Positions 27,341 to 35,142 of a stretch of DNA of 51,532 nt are shown here, piece after piece. The first letter of the stretch is position 1, and each line of letters opens with the position of its first letter. A program made the position numbers and the translations under genes. The notes under the pieces were generated by a model. The model worked only from the letters and a program-made list of their open reading frames with translations. It had not been told where the DNA came from and did no database searches. Origin of the DNA: Butyricicoccus_A sp964513445 (GTDB taxonomy: Bacteria; Bacillota; Clostridia; Oscillospirales; Butyricicoccaceae); contig CAZEMM010000006.1 of the NCBI GenBank assembly GCA_964513445.1, positions 1-51,532 on the forward strand. Direction: 5' to 3'.

Positions 27341-27383
27341 ATACCTCTTGTATTCTATACTCAAGATAAAATATAGGAGGTAT
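27341..27383 (+). promoter_or_regulatory. Possible hairpin masking the ribosome binding site of the hydrolase gene
   Basis: ATACCTC (27341-27347) is the exact complement of GAGGTAT (27377-27383), which contains the ribosome binding site of the gene starting at 27388. An inner CTTG/CAAG pair (27347-27350 and 27362-27365) could extend the stem. If formed, it would limit translation. It may also be coincidence, since the region is AT-rich. Confidence 0.35.
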
Positions 27384-27387
27384 TTTT

Positions 27388-29652
27388 ATGCCGCAATTTA
27401 AAAAAATAATTACAATAATCACCGCGGTATCTCTGGTATGCACTTTCTGTGCTTGCTCGAAGCAAGAAGAGAACCAAGCGTCAGACGAAGGAAAAGCGTA
27501 TATCGAAGAAACCTTAAATTTAGCAAACAACGAAAATCAGGAATGGACTTATTCCGAAAGCAGTAATGCATGGACGCTCTCTGTTGTGTCTGCTGTTGCC
27601 TATCCTGAGCTTGCAGATTATCAGGGCGTTAGTGTGTGTGTGCCGGGTGCGTATATCAAAGGGATAGACACGGATGGAGACGGTAAAGAAGATGTGACAA
27701 GCGAAACCGTAACCGACGCAGTCAAAGGCTCACTGGTTATGGATGACGACGCTCAGATTACAAGTACGAATGGTCAGGTTTATACAGCAGCCACAGCTCC
27801 GGTCATTTTAAATACCGGCGCTGCAGGGTATGCTTCTCAAAGCAATCAGGTGGCATCCGCCTCATATGCATCAGATGGGTATATCAATGTATCCTGCGGC
27901 AACAGAGGAAAACAAAGCACGGCAACTGACGAGGAAGGCAATACTTACTATACGGGCGATGCGCCCTCCTGCTTAGTTGACCAAAAGGCAGCCGCAAGAT
28001 TTGTAAAATATAATATTTTGCTTGGCAATCTTCCGGGAAGCGTGGATTATTTCGTATCCACAGGAGGTTCAGGCGGCGGAGCACACGCAGCAATGTTTGC
28101 AGCCACCTCTAACCATTCCGATTTCTACGATTACCAAATCGAAGCAGGAGCCGTAGGTGTTTATAAAAACACAGATGGAAGCTATTCCACAACGGTTACC
28201 ATTGACGGGACAGATTACGAAATCTCTGACGGTGCATGGGGCTGTATTGCATACAGTGCGATTACTTCTCTTTATGAGGCAGATATGGCTCTTGCATTTG
28301 AGTATTACCTGGATACAACATATTCTTTTTCCACCCCGTTTCAAGCGCAGCTTGCCGAATATTTATCTGAAAGTTATATGGAATATATCAATGAGCAAAA
28401 TCTTTCTGTAAAAGAAAGCGATGTTGGTTTTGATCTGAACGATGACGGGGATACGGAGGATGTGATTGCTCTAACCATTGAATACGATATGGAAGAACAT
28501 CCGGAAAACAACGGATACTATGGAACGTATCTTGATCTGTATCTTGCTGAATTTACAGAAAATCTGCAATGGTATGTTGATAATCTGGATTACTCGGAAG
28601 GCTGGACATGGTTTAATGCCGATGGAACAGCTATGAGCGATGAACAGGTGGCAGCAATGACCGCAGCGGATAAGGCAACAGCCTTTATAAACGGGTATTA
28701 CACAAAAGGCTCAGCCGGAAATATGGGAGCAATCGGTGGAATGGACGGAAAGGGTGCTGGCGATTTGCCGGATGATATGGCTGACGGAGAAAAGGGCGAG
28801 CGTCCGGGCAGCGAAACGCCAGGCGAAGAAATGCCTGACAGAGAACTCCCAGACGGGGAGATGCCCAGTGATGACATGACTGGAAAAAAACTTCCGGACG
28901 GTGAGATTCCTGATGGCGAGTTGGCAGAAGGTGAAATGATAGTAGGTACGCCTGACGACGGCACAACACAGTCTGCAACCGGAAGGACTGATTCTTCTGC
29001 ATACGCTTCTTACGATGAAATGCTGGAATCGTACAAGAGCGATATTGAGGAAATTCTTTCAGGAGATATATATGGAAATAATATCGTATCCTTGTATAAT
29101 CCATTGAATTATATCGGCAAAGAAACGACAGATAATCCGACCTGGGTTAGGATAATGATGGGAGCTTCTGAGGGCGATATGTCCATGTTCAATTCGCTGA
29201 ATTTGCAGATAGCCATGCTGAACGCAGGAATTGACGTCGATATTGAATGGCAGTGGGATGGCGGACATGTGCCTTCCGAAATTCTCGGAGAATCCTTTGC
29301 CTTGTATGTTGACCGTATGTATGGCGAATATGTGGAAGGGGCAGCTTCTGTAGAAAAAGAAGCCGCAGCAAAGCAAACAGAAAATGGAACAAGCGAAGAA
29401 GCGACCGGGACAAACATCAGCAGCTGGGTAACGGTTGATAATTCCCAGGTTTCCTTTGCGCTGGCAGACGCAGCCGCATATCGAACAGCAGGTGCAAGCA
29501 AAGCGATTCCCGGATTTGACGTAATTGATTATGGGCAGGAGGATTATGTATTTGGTGACAGCGAGCAGGATGCAAGGCACTGGGATACGTATCTCTTAGA
29601 GATTTTTGAAGAATACAAGAATGTCTTGGAGCCGTTGTTTAACAAATCGTAA
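27388..29652 (+). CDS. Secreted tannase-like serine hydrolase lipoprotein
   Basis: A 754-residue surface lipoprotein. The signal peptide ends in a Cys-rich lipobox region with C23 the probable lipidation site. The alpha/beta-hydrolase wording resembles subtype A tannases: nucleophile S228 in STGGSGGGAHAAMF, acid D597 in MMGASEGDMSMFNS, and H627 in WQWDGGHVPSE. A low-complexity acidic insert rich in Pro-Asp-Gly-Glu (about 445-530) splits the catalytic domain between the nucleophile and the acid. Family members hydrolyse galloyl or other aromatic esters, but the substrate is not proven. RBS ATAGGAGG precedes the ATG. It lies 83 bases after the kinase gene, so the two-component system probably controls it. 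Confidence 0.75.
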   Translation: MPQFKKIITIITAVSLVCTFCACSKQEENQASDEGKAYIEETLNLANNENQEWTYSESSNAWTLSVVSAVAYPELADYQGVSVCVPGAYIKGIDTDGDGKEDVTSETVTDAVKGSLVMDDDAQITSTNGQVYTAATAPVILNTGAAGYASQSNQVASASYASDGYINVSCGNRGKQSTATDEEGNTYYTGDAPSCLVDQKAAARFVKYNILLGNLPGSVDYFVSTGGSGGGAHAAMFAATSNHSDFYDYQIEAGAVGVYKNTDGSYSTTVTIDGTDYEISDGAWGCIAYSAITSLYEADMALAFEYYLDTTYSFSTPFQAQLAEYLSESYMEYINEQNLSVKESDVGFDLNDDGDTEDVIALTIEYDMEEHPENNGYYGTYLDLYLAEFTENLQWYVDNLDYSEGWTWFNADGTAMSDEQVAAMTAADKATAFINGYYTKGSAGNMGAIGGMDGKGAGDLPDDMADGEKGERPGSETPGEEMPDRELPDGEMPSDDMTGKKLPDGEIPDGELAEGEMIVGTPDDGTTQSATGRTDSSAYASYDEMLESYKSDIEEILSGDIYGNNIVSLYNPLNYIGKETTDNPTWVRIMMGASEGDMSMFNSLNLQIAMLNAGIDVDIEWQWDGGHVPSEILGESFALYVDRMYGEYVEGAASVEKEAAAKQTENGTSEEATGTNISSWVTVDNSQVSFALADAAAYRTAGASKAIPGFDVIDYGQEDYVFGDSEQDARHWDTYLLEIFEEYKNVLEPLFNKS

Positions 29653-29856
29653 GTGTATCTGTATCCCCCATTATGTATAAACTCTGCACAGGTGCAAAAT
29701 AGATTAAACGGCGCAGGCCCAGAAAAAAATGTTCCCCAACCAGAAGCATTCCCTTTTTGTATATATTTTGTGCTTCTTTTGTGTAGGTCATACGGGTATT
29801 GCGACCGTATTGTGTGAAAAATGGACCTGTTTTTACAAATTACTCTTTATTTTACC
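29653..29856. other. Intergenic region after the hydrolase gene
   Basis: No gene. It contains a 6-bp inverted repeat ATACGG/CCGTAT around 29790-29812 that could be an operator or weak terminator hairpin, and T-rich stretches. No convincing terminator for the hydrolase gene was found. Confidence 0.4.
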
Positions 29857-29886
29857 TTGACAGCCTCAGGAACTGCGGCGTAAAAT
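29857..29886 (+). promoter_or_regulatory. Predicted promoter of the ATP-grasp operon
   Basis: TTGACA (29857-29862), 18-base spacer, TAAAAT (29881-29886). It is the best consensus promoter in the area, with the start site predicted near 29893, directly before a terminator-like hairpin. Confidence 0.7.
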
Positions 29887-29899
29887 AAACATATAGCAA

Positions 29900-29931
29900 G
29901 GGCGCTTCGAGCAATTCGGAGCGCTCTTTTT
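29900..29931 (+). terminator. Terminator-like hairpin at the 5' end of the ATP-grasp transcript
   Basis: GGGCGCTTCGA pairs with TTCGGAGCGCTC-type sequence (11 bp, two G-U pairs, 4-base loop), followed by TTTTT. It lies between the predicted promoter and the first gene of the operon, so it would act as an attenuator or 5' leader element unless the true promoter is elsewhere. Confidence 0.65.
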
Positions 29932-29996
29932 GCATCTCACCGCACAGAGGAGCTTCATGTGCGCCAATATTATCGAAATAGAAAGGGAGTGGTCCC

Positions 29997-31310
29997 ATGC
30001 AGGACATTATCGCACATGGCGACAACATCAATGTGTTGTTGGCTCGTTACGGCGTCAAATTCGGAATTTATAAAAATGGCGTCTTCCATGAACAGCTCTT
30101 TCCGTTTGACCCGATTCCCCGTATCATTGAGGCGGATGATTTCGCATATCTGGAACGCGGTCTGCGGCAGCGCGTTGACGCGCTGAATCTGTTTCTGGCA
30201 GATGTTTATGGAGAAAAATTCATCATTCGAGACGGCATGATACCTGAGGACTTCGTATTCTCCTCCTCCGGCTATCTGCCGGAATGTGAGGGCGTTACAC
30301 CGCCCGCCGGTATCTACAGCCACATCTCCGGTATCGATCTCGTACAGGCAAAGGACGGTACATGGTATGTGCTGGAGGACAACCTGCGCATTCCATCCGG
30401 CGCATCCTATCCGCTGATTGCCCGCGAGCTTTCGCGCAAGGCAAGTCCGGCGAGCTTCCGTGAAAATGCCGTGCGCGACAATCGTGACTATGCGATCCTG
30501 CTGCGCAGGACGATGGATAACGTCAACCTCGGCGGCATCAATGTCATTCTGACGCCTGGGCGCTACAACGCCGCATTTTTTGAGCATTCTTATCTGGCCG
30601 AAAAAACCGACAGTGTCCTCGCCATGCCGAATGACTTGTTTGTGCAGAACTGCAAGCTGTATTACCGCAACGATCAGGGCAAGAGCCAGCGCGTCGGCGC
30701 AGTCTATCGCCGCCAGTCGGATGAATTTCTTGATCCCTGCACCTTCCGTGCGGATTCTGTCATCGGCGTGCCCAATCTCATGGCGGCCTATCGGGCAGGC
30801 AATGTCGCAATCCTCAACGCACCCGGCAACGGCGTTGCGGATGACAAGGGCATTTATTACTTTGTTCCAAAAATGATTTCCTATTATCTCGGCGAACAGC
30901 CGATCCTGCACAATGCGCCGACGTATCTGCCGATGTATGAAGCGGATCTAAAGATCGTTCTGGAAAATCTCGATCATCTGGTGGTCAAGGACGTTGCGGA
31001 GGCCGGTGGCTATGGCGTCATATTCGGCGACAAGCTCTCAAAGCAGCAGCTTGCGGACTGGAAAGCGCTCATTGAGCGCGAGCCGCGTCGCTTTATCGCA
31101 CAGGAGGTCATTGACTTCCGTGATTTGGATATCATTGACGAGGGCAGGCGGGTGCCGCGCAAGGCAGATCTTCGCGCCTTTGTTCTCAGCAGTGACGAAA
31201 CCTGCGTCTGGGCAAGCGGCCTGACCCGTTTTTCCCGCAATCCCGATTCATTCATCGTCAACTCATCACAGGGAGGAGGTTTTAAAGACACATGGGTACG
31301 ATCTCGCTAG
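29997..31310 (+). CDS. Circularly permuted ATP-grasp ligase (type 2)
   Basis: A 437-residue cytoplasmic protein of the circularly permuted ATP-grasp family (formerly DUF404/DUF407). The family hallmark SGIDLVQAKDGTWYVLEDNL (111-130) runs into RIPSGASYPL, and the C-terminal NSSQGGGFKDTW near 421-432 is also diagnostic. ATP-grasp enzymes join a carboxylate to an amine via an acyl-phosphate; the substrates of this branch are unknown. ATG at 29997 follows GAAAGGGAG. Its last 19 bases overlap the alpha-E gene. In many bacteria these genes travel with an alpha-E protein and a transglutaminase-like protein, as here. Confidence 0.92.
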   Translation: MQDIIAHGDNINVLLARYGVKFGIYKNGVFHEQLFPFDPIPRIIEADDFAYLERGLRQRVDALNLFLADVYGEKFIIRDGMIPEDFVFSSSGYLPECEGVTPPAGIYSHISGIDLVQAKDGTWYVLEDNLRIPSGASYPLIARELSRKASPASFRENAVRDNRDYAILLRRTMDNVNLGGINVILTPGRYNAAFFEHSYLAEKTDSVLAMPNDLFVQNCKLYYRNDQGKSQRVGAVYRRQSDEFLDPCTFRADSVIGVPNLMAAYRAGNVAILNAPGNGVADDKGIYYFVPKMISYYLGEQPILHNAPTYLPMYEADLKIVLENLDHLVVKDVAEAGGYGVIFGDKLSKQQLADWKALIEREPRRFIAQEVIDFRDLDIIDEGRRVPRKADLRAFVLSSDETCVWASGLTRFSRNPDSFIVNSSQGGGFKDTWVRSR

Positions 31311-31972
31311 AAAAAAGGGACAGCCTGTATTGGCTGGGACGATATACTGAGCGCGTCTATACAACGCTCAAAGCGTTTTACAATTACTACGACCAGATGC
31401 TCGACCGGCAGGCGGACGCCTATAAAAATCTGTGCGAACGGCTGGATATCCCGAATATTTATCAAGGGGAAGCGGATTTTATCCATCGCTTTCTGTTCGA
31501 TCCGGACGATCCGAATTCCATTTTCACCTCACTCAACCGTTCCTATGACAACGGTATTGTGCTGCGAAATGAAATTTCCAGTGATTCGCTCGCCTATATC
31601 CAGATGGCGCTGGACATCTATTCGGCCTCCTCTGCCTCGGATGTACCGACAATGGCGCTGCTTCCCGTACAGGATTATCTGCTGGCATTTTGGGCAAGCA
31701 TTGACGATAACGTATATGATCAGCGCTGCCGCAGCATCATCAAATGCGGACGATACATCGAACGGCTCGACTTATTTCTGCGCCTGAGTTTCTCCTCCGA
31801 GGAAATCGAGCGCACGCTGTGCAAAATGACGCCGCGTCTTAAGCAGAGCGGCTTTGAGTACGACGCTGCAGTGCTGGACTCTCTGTATGCATATGTGAAC
31901 GACAAGACGCTGCATACCCCGGGCTGGCGGCGCGGATGCGCCCGTTCGCTAATGACATTAATATCGGAATAA
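31292..31972 (+). CDS. Alpha-E domain protein (DUF403)
   Basis: A 226-residue, probably all-helical cytoplasmic protein that is the regular partner of circularly permuted ATP-grasp ligases; in some species the two are fused. The N-terminal ISLEKRDSLYWLGRYTERVY is the family signature, and NEISSDSLAYIQMAL is typical of the middle. No catalytic residues are known, so a scaffold or substrate-binding role is the usual inference. ATG at 31292 lies within the end of the ligase gene, with GGGAGGAGG about 10 bases upstream, so the two products are probably made in equal amounts. Confidence 0.88.
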   Translation: MGTISLEKRDSLYWLGRYTERVYTTLKAFYNYYDQMLDRQADAYKNLCERLDIPNIYQGEADFIHRFLFDPDDPNSIFTSLNRSYDNGIVLRNEISSDSLAYIQMALDIYSASSASDVPTMALLPVQDYLLAFWASIDDNVYDQRCRSIIKCGRYIERLDLFLRLSFSSEEIERTLCKMTPRLKQSGFEYDAAVLDSLYAYVNDKTLHTPGWRRGCARSLMTLISE

Positions 31973-31986
31973 CAGTTGGTGCATAT

Positions 31987-32781
31987 ATGAGAAAACTCAG
32001 TTTTACCCATAAAAAAGAGCTTCAATTTGATACGCCGGTTATCTCACACAGCTTTTCACTTCGGCTCGCGCCGCAAACCAACAGCCGTCAGATCATCTGT
32101 GACGTGCGCAAGGATATCAATCCCGCCGAGCATCTCACAGAGGTCACCGATGAGTGGGGCGCCCCAATGTGCATCGGCGACTGCTACAGCGAGCATCTTT
32201 CCTTTTGTTACTGCGTGTCCGGTATTGCTTGGGTACGTCCTACGCCATTTATCGAAGGGCCGGTGCATCCGGTCTACCGTTATGCCTCCGAGCTTACGCA
32301 TCCCGGCCCCGCCATCAATCAGCTATTCAGCGCGGCGGACATACGGCAAGCGGAACCGCTCGAGCGCGCGAAGGCATGGATGCAGCTGGTGCATCGCACC
32401 GTGACCTATGAAAAAGGTGCGACAACCGTACAAACCACAGCCGAGCAGGTCGCGGAGCAACAAAAGGGGGTCTGTCAGGACTTTGCACATCTGATGATCG
32501 CGCTGTGCCGCCGCGACGGAATTCCCGCGCGTTATGTGGTAGGCTATTTATTTGGCGAGGGCGAAACACATGCGTGGGTTGAGACCTTTGACGGCAAACG
32601 GTGGTGTGGCTTTGACCCAACCAACAACTGTCTCATTGATGACGGCTATATCTGTCTGACAACGGGACGCGATTACAACGACTGTATTCTGGACAAGGGC
32701 TTTTTCCGCACACCGGGCTTTGCCTCCTGTACAGTCACGCAAACACAGTACGTCTCGGTCACGGTATATGACGCGACCTGA
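31987..32781 (+). CDS. Transglutaminase-like cysteine protease/amidase
   Basis: A 264-residue cytoplasmic protein with an N-terminal Bact_transglu_N-like beta domain and a transglutaminase core. The catalytic triad is intact: C163 in GVCQDFAHLMIALCR, H195 in ETHAWVETF and D210 in WCGFDPTNN. Such proteins usually hydrolyse or transfer amide bonds; most bacterial members are peptidases. I chose ATG at 31987, 14 bases after the alpha-E stop, because the protein proper starts at MRKLSFTHKKELQFDTP; its ribosome binding site is weak. No signal peptide, so it probably acts on the same intracellular product as the ATP-grasp ligase. Confidence 0.9.
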   Translation: MRKLSFTHKKELQFDTPVISHSFSLRLAPQTNSRQIICDVRKDINPAEHLTEVTDEWGAPMCIGDCYSEHLSFCYCVSGIAWVRPTPFIEGPVHPVYRYASELTHPGPAINQLFSAADIRQAEPLERAKAWMQLVHRTVTYEKGATTVQTTAEQVAEQQKGVCQDFAHLMIALCRRDGIPARYVVGYLFGEGETHAWVETFDGKRWCGFDPTNNCLIDDGYICLTTGRDYNDCILDKGFFRTPGFASCTVTQTQYVSVTVYDAT

Positions 32782-32842
32782 TGACGCCATATGAAAAAAG
32801 CGCGGAGGCAGCCGGCTGCTTTCGCGCAATGGAGGAAGTTAT

Positions 32843-33793
32843 ATGATTCGAGAGGTCGTGTCCGTCGGCCTTCCTGTCGACGAGCGCTGGAAAATTATCA
32901 AAAACCGTATTGAGCCGCAGGGCGGTGCAAATTCTGCGATGAAGCGCATCTGCATCGTCACCGGCACACATGGCGATGAGCTGGAAGGACAATATGTCTG
33001 CTATGAGCTTGTACGCCGCATAGAAGAACACAGGGAACTGCTACACGGCATTGTCGACGTGTATCCGGCACTTAATCCGCTCGGCATTGATTCCATTACC
33101 CGTGGAATTCCCATGTTTGACCTGGACATGAACCGCATTTTCCCCGGCTCCAACACCAGTGCGACGGCGGAATATGTCGCGGCACAGATTGTTAACGACA
33201 TGAGCGGCGCGGACGTTGTCATTGACATTCATGCATCCAATATCTTTCTGCGCGAGACACCGCAGGTGCGTGTCAACGAAAATACCGCAGACAGCCTGAT
33301 CGAATATGCCAAGCTGCTCAATACCGATTTTGTCTGGGTTCATGCATCCGCAACCGTGCTGGAATCTACATTGGCGCACAGCCTGAACAGCACAGGCGTG
33401 CCGTGTCTTGTGGTGGAAATGGGCGTTGGCATGCGCATAACCAGAGAATACGGGATGCAGCTGGTTGACGGCATTTTCCGACTGATGTGCGAGCTGGGCA
33501 TTTGGACGGGCGCGGCGCCGGACGTGCGCGAGCCGATTGTCTCACGTGACGGCCGCGTCGATTTTGTCAATGCGGAGGCCTCCGGCATTTTTGTACCCGA
33601 CGTGAAGCATTGGGAACCAATTGAAAAGGGCGATCATCTGGGCGATATCGTCAGCCCGGCAACAGGCGAAATCCTGCATCATGTGACCGCGGCCGTCAGC
33701 GGACGGGTATTCACCCTGCGTGAATATCCCGTGGTCTATATTGGTTCGCTGCTCGCACGTATTTTACAGGATTCGGAGGTGGAGGACACATGA
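32843..33793 (+). CDS. M14/AstE-AspA-like zinc deacylase, apparently active
   Basis: A 316-residue protein of the succinylglutamate desuccinylase/aspartoacylase group of M14 metallopeptidases. Zinc ligands H43 and E46 (VTGTHGDELEGQ) and H130 (VVIDIHAS), and the catalytic E192 (CLVVEMGVG), are present, as is the substrate-binding DLDMNRIFPG. The C-terminal about 85 residues form a lipoyl-like beta barrel typical of this group. Such enzymes remove an acyl or amino-acid group from an amide. GGAGGAAG precedes the ATG. It lies 61 bases after the transglutaminase gene and overlaps the next paralogue by 4 bases (ATGA). Confidence 0.88.
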   Translation: MIREVVSVGLPVDERWKIIKNRIEPQGGANSAMKRICIVTGTHGDELEGQYVCYELVRRIEEHRELLHGIVDVYPALNPLGIDSITRGIPMFDLDMNRIFPGSNTSATAEYVAAQIVNDMSGADVVIDIHASNIFLRETPQVRVNENTADSLIEYAKLLNTDFVWVHASATVLESTLAHSLNSTGVPCLVVEMGVGMRITREYGMQLVDGIFRLMCELGIWTGAAPDVREPIVSRDGRVDFVNAEASGIFVPDVKHWEPIEKGDHLGDIVSPATGEILHHVTAAVSGRVFTLREYPVVYIGSLLARILQDSEVEDT

Positions 33794-34725
33794 TTCAGGA
33801 TACATTATTTGAGCTTCCCTCCCCGTATCGTGATACGCTGACTGTCACAGGCTACCGGTTCGGGCGCGGGGAAAAATCTGTCTGCATTGCGGGCGCAATG
33901 CGCGGCAATGAAATCCAGCAGCTATACATCTGCTCTCAGCTTGTGCGCACACTGCAGAGCTTTGAAAAACGCGGATTGATTGTCAAGGGCAACGAAATAT
34001 TAGTTGTTCCCTCCATCAACCACTATTCCATGAACATCGGAAAACGGTTCTGGGCGATGGATAATTCCGACATCAACCGCATGTATCCGGGCTATGACCG
34101 CGGTGAAACGACGCAGCGCATTGCGGCAGGCATTTTTGAAAAAATGCAGGGATATCGTTACGGTATTCAATTTACCTCGTTCTATATTCCGGGTGATTTC
34201 ATCCCGCATGTTCGCATGATGGATACCGGCTATCAGTCCACCTCGCTTGCCAATCTGTTCGGCATGCCGTATGTCCTTGTGCGCAAGCCGCGCCCCTATG
34301 ACACCGGCACACTCAACTATAACTGGCAGCTTTGGGACACCAATGCGTTCTCTGTCTACACCAAGGAGACTGACCACATTGACGAGGTATCCGCGCGCAT
34401 GGCCATCGTTTCCGTGCTGCGTTTTCTCTCACGCATGGGCATTGTAAAATACCACTGCCACAGCGGATATGTCGCCACCATCATCAAGGACGAGGAACTG
34501 CGCTCGGTTCAGTCGCCACATGGCGGCATCTTCAAGCGCAGTAAGGTTCCGGGTGATGAAATCAACTACGGCGACGAGCTGGCGGAAATCATCCACCCCC
34601 TGGAGGGCAAGGTGATCGACCATATCTACGCGCCATGCGACGGCATCGTATTCTTTTCTCATTCTTCTCCGCTCATCAATGAACAGACGACCGCATTTCG
34701 CATTATACGGCGTTTACATGGTTAA
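33790..34725 (+). CDS. M14/AstE-AspA-like paralogue lacking metal ligands (probable pseudoenzyme)
   Basis: A 311-residue paralogue of the preceding gene with the same fold order: N-terminal M14-like domain, DINRMYPGYD segment and C-terminal barrel (PHGGIFKRSKVPG onward). The zinc motif is changed: GTHGDE in the paralogue is AMRGNE here, so His is R38 while E41 remains. The DIHAS His position reads QFTSF, so it is T129 by eye alignment, and the catalytic Glu region reads FSVYTKE. It is therefore unlikely to bind zinc in the standard way. The 4-base ATGA overlap with its partner suggests a paired complex in which this one is a regulatory or substrate-binding subunit. It may alternatively have a new activity. 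Confidence 0.8.
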   Translation: MIQDTLFELPSPYRDTLTVTGYRFGRGEKSVCIAGAMRGNEIQQLYICSQLVRTLQSFEKRGLIVKGNEILVVPSINHYSMNIGKRFWAMDNSDINRMYPGYDRGETTQRIAAGIFEKMQGYRYGIQFTSFYIPGDFIPHVRMMDTGYQSTSLANLFGMPYVLVRKPRPYDTGTLNYNWQLWDTNAFSVYTKETDHIDEVSARMAIVSVLRFLSRMGIVKYHCHSGYVATIIKDEELRSVQSPHGGIFKRSKVPGDEINYGDELAEIIHPLEGKVIDHIYAPCDGIVFFSHSSPLINEQTTAFRIIRRLHG

Positions 34726-35142
34726 TTCTTTGCGGATTGCATCAATGGTCTCCGCCTCATATTCCGTGTTATAGATTGCGCGAATCGCACGATACATCAC
34801 AGCCGCATCCCAATCGGGGTGCGGTTTTTTCAGCGCCTCAAGCAATGCGCGCGCCGCCGCGCCCGTCGCGTCCTGCCGGTCGAGCTTGCGAAACCCATCG
34901 GTGAAGTCCTCCGGGTAGTAGCCGTTGTTGTACAGGCACTGACAGCCGGGGTCAAGGTCATACTTCGACTGATGCAGCGCAAACAGCATACGCTCGATCT
35001 CCGATTCCGACGCATCCGAGCGCAGCATCGCCAGCGCGTCACGCACCAGCGCATTGCGCGTTTCCGTCATTTCAAGCGGATATAACGAATACGTCATGCT
35101 GAGCACCGCACCTAAAATGCGGTTTTGATCGTTTCGGTTCAT
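34714..35142 (-). CDS. Conserved-looking hypothetical protein
   Basis: A 142-residue protein I do not recognise. It is soluble, rich in Ala, Arg, Asp and Glu and probably mostly helical. The central segment DPGCQCLYNNGYYPEDF, with two Cys and several aromatic residues, stands out. ATG at 35142 has AGAGGGAG before it, and forms an ATGA overlap with the stop of the HAD gene, so translation is coupled. Its 3' end overlaps the convergent M14 paralogue gene by 12 bases. It is the last gene of a long minus-strand run. Confidence 0.7.
   Translation of the reverse strand: MNRNDQNRILGAVLSMTYSLYPLEMTETRNALVRDALAMLRSDASESEIERMLFALHQSKYDLDPGCQCLYNNGYYPEDFTDGFRKLDRQDATGAAARALLEALKKPHPDWDAAVMYRAIRAIYNTEYEAETIDAIRKELTM

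Noticed and set aside
28720..28980. Tandem repeat or CRISPR-like array
   Set aside because: The periodic pattern is the Pro-Asp-Gly-Glu-rich protein segment of the hydrolase; the DNA is not an exact repeat.
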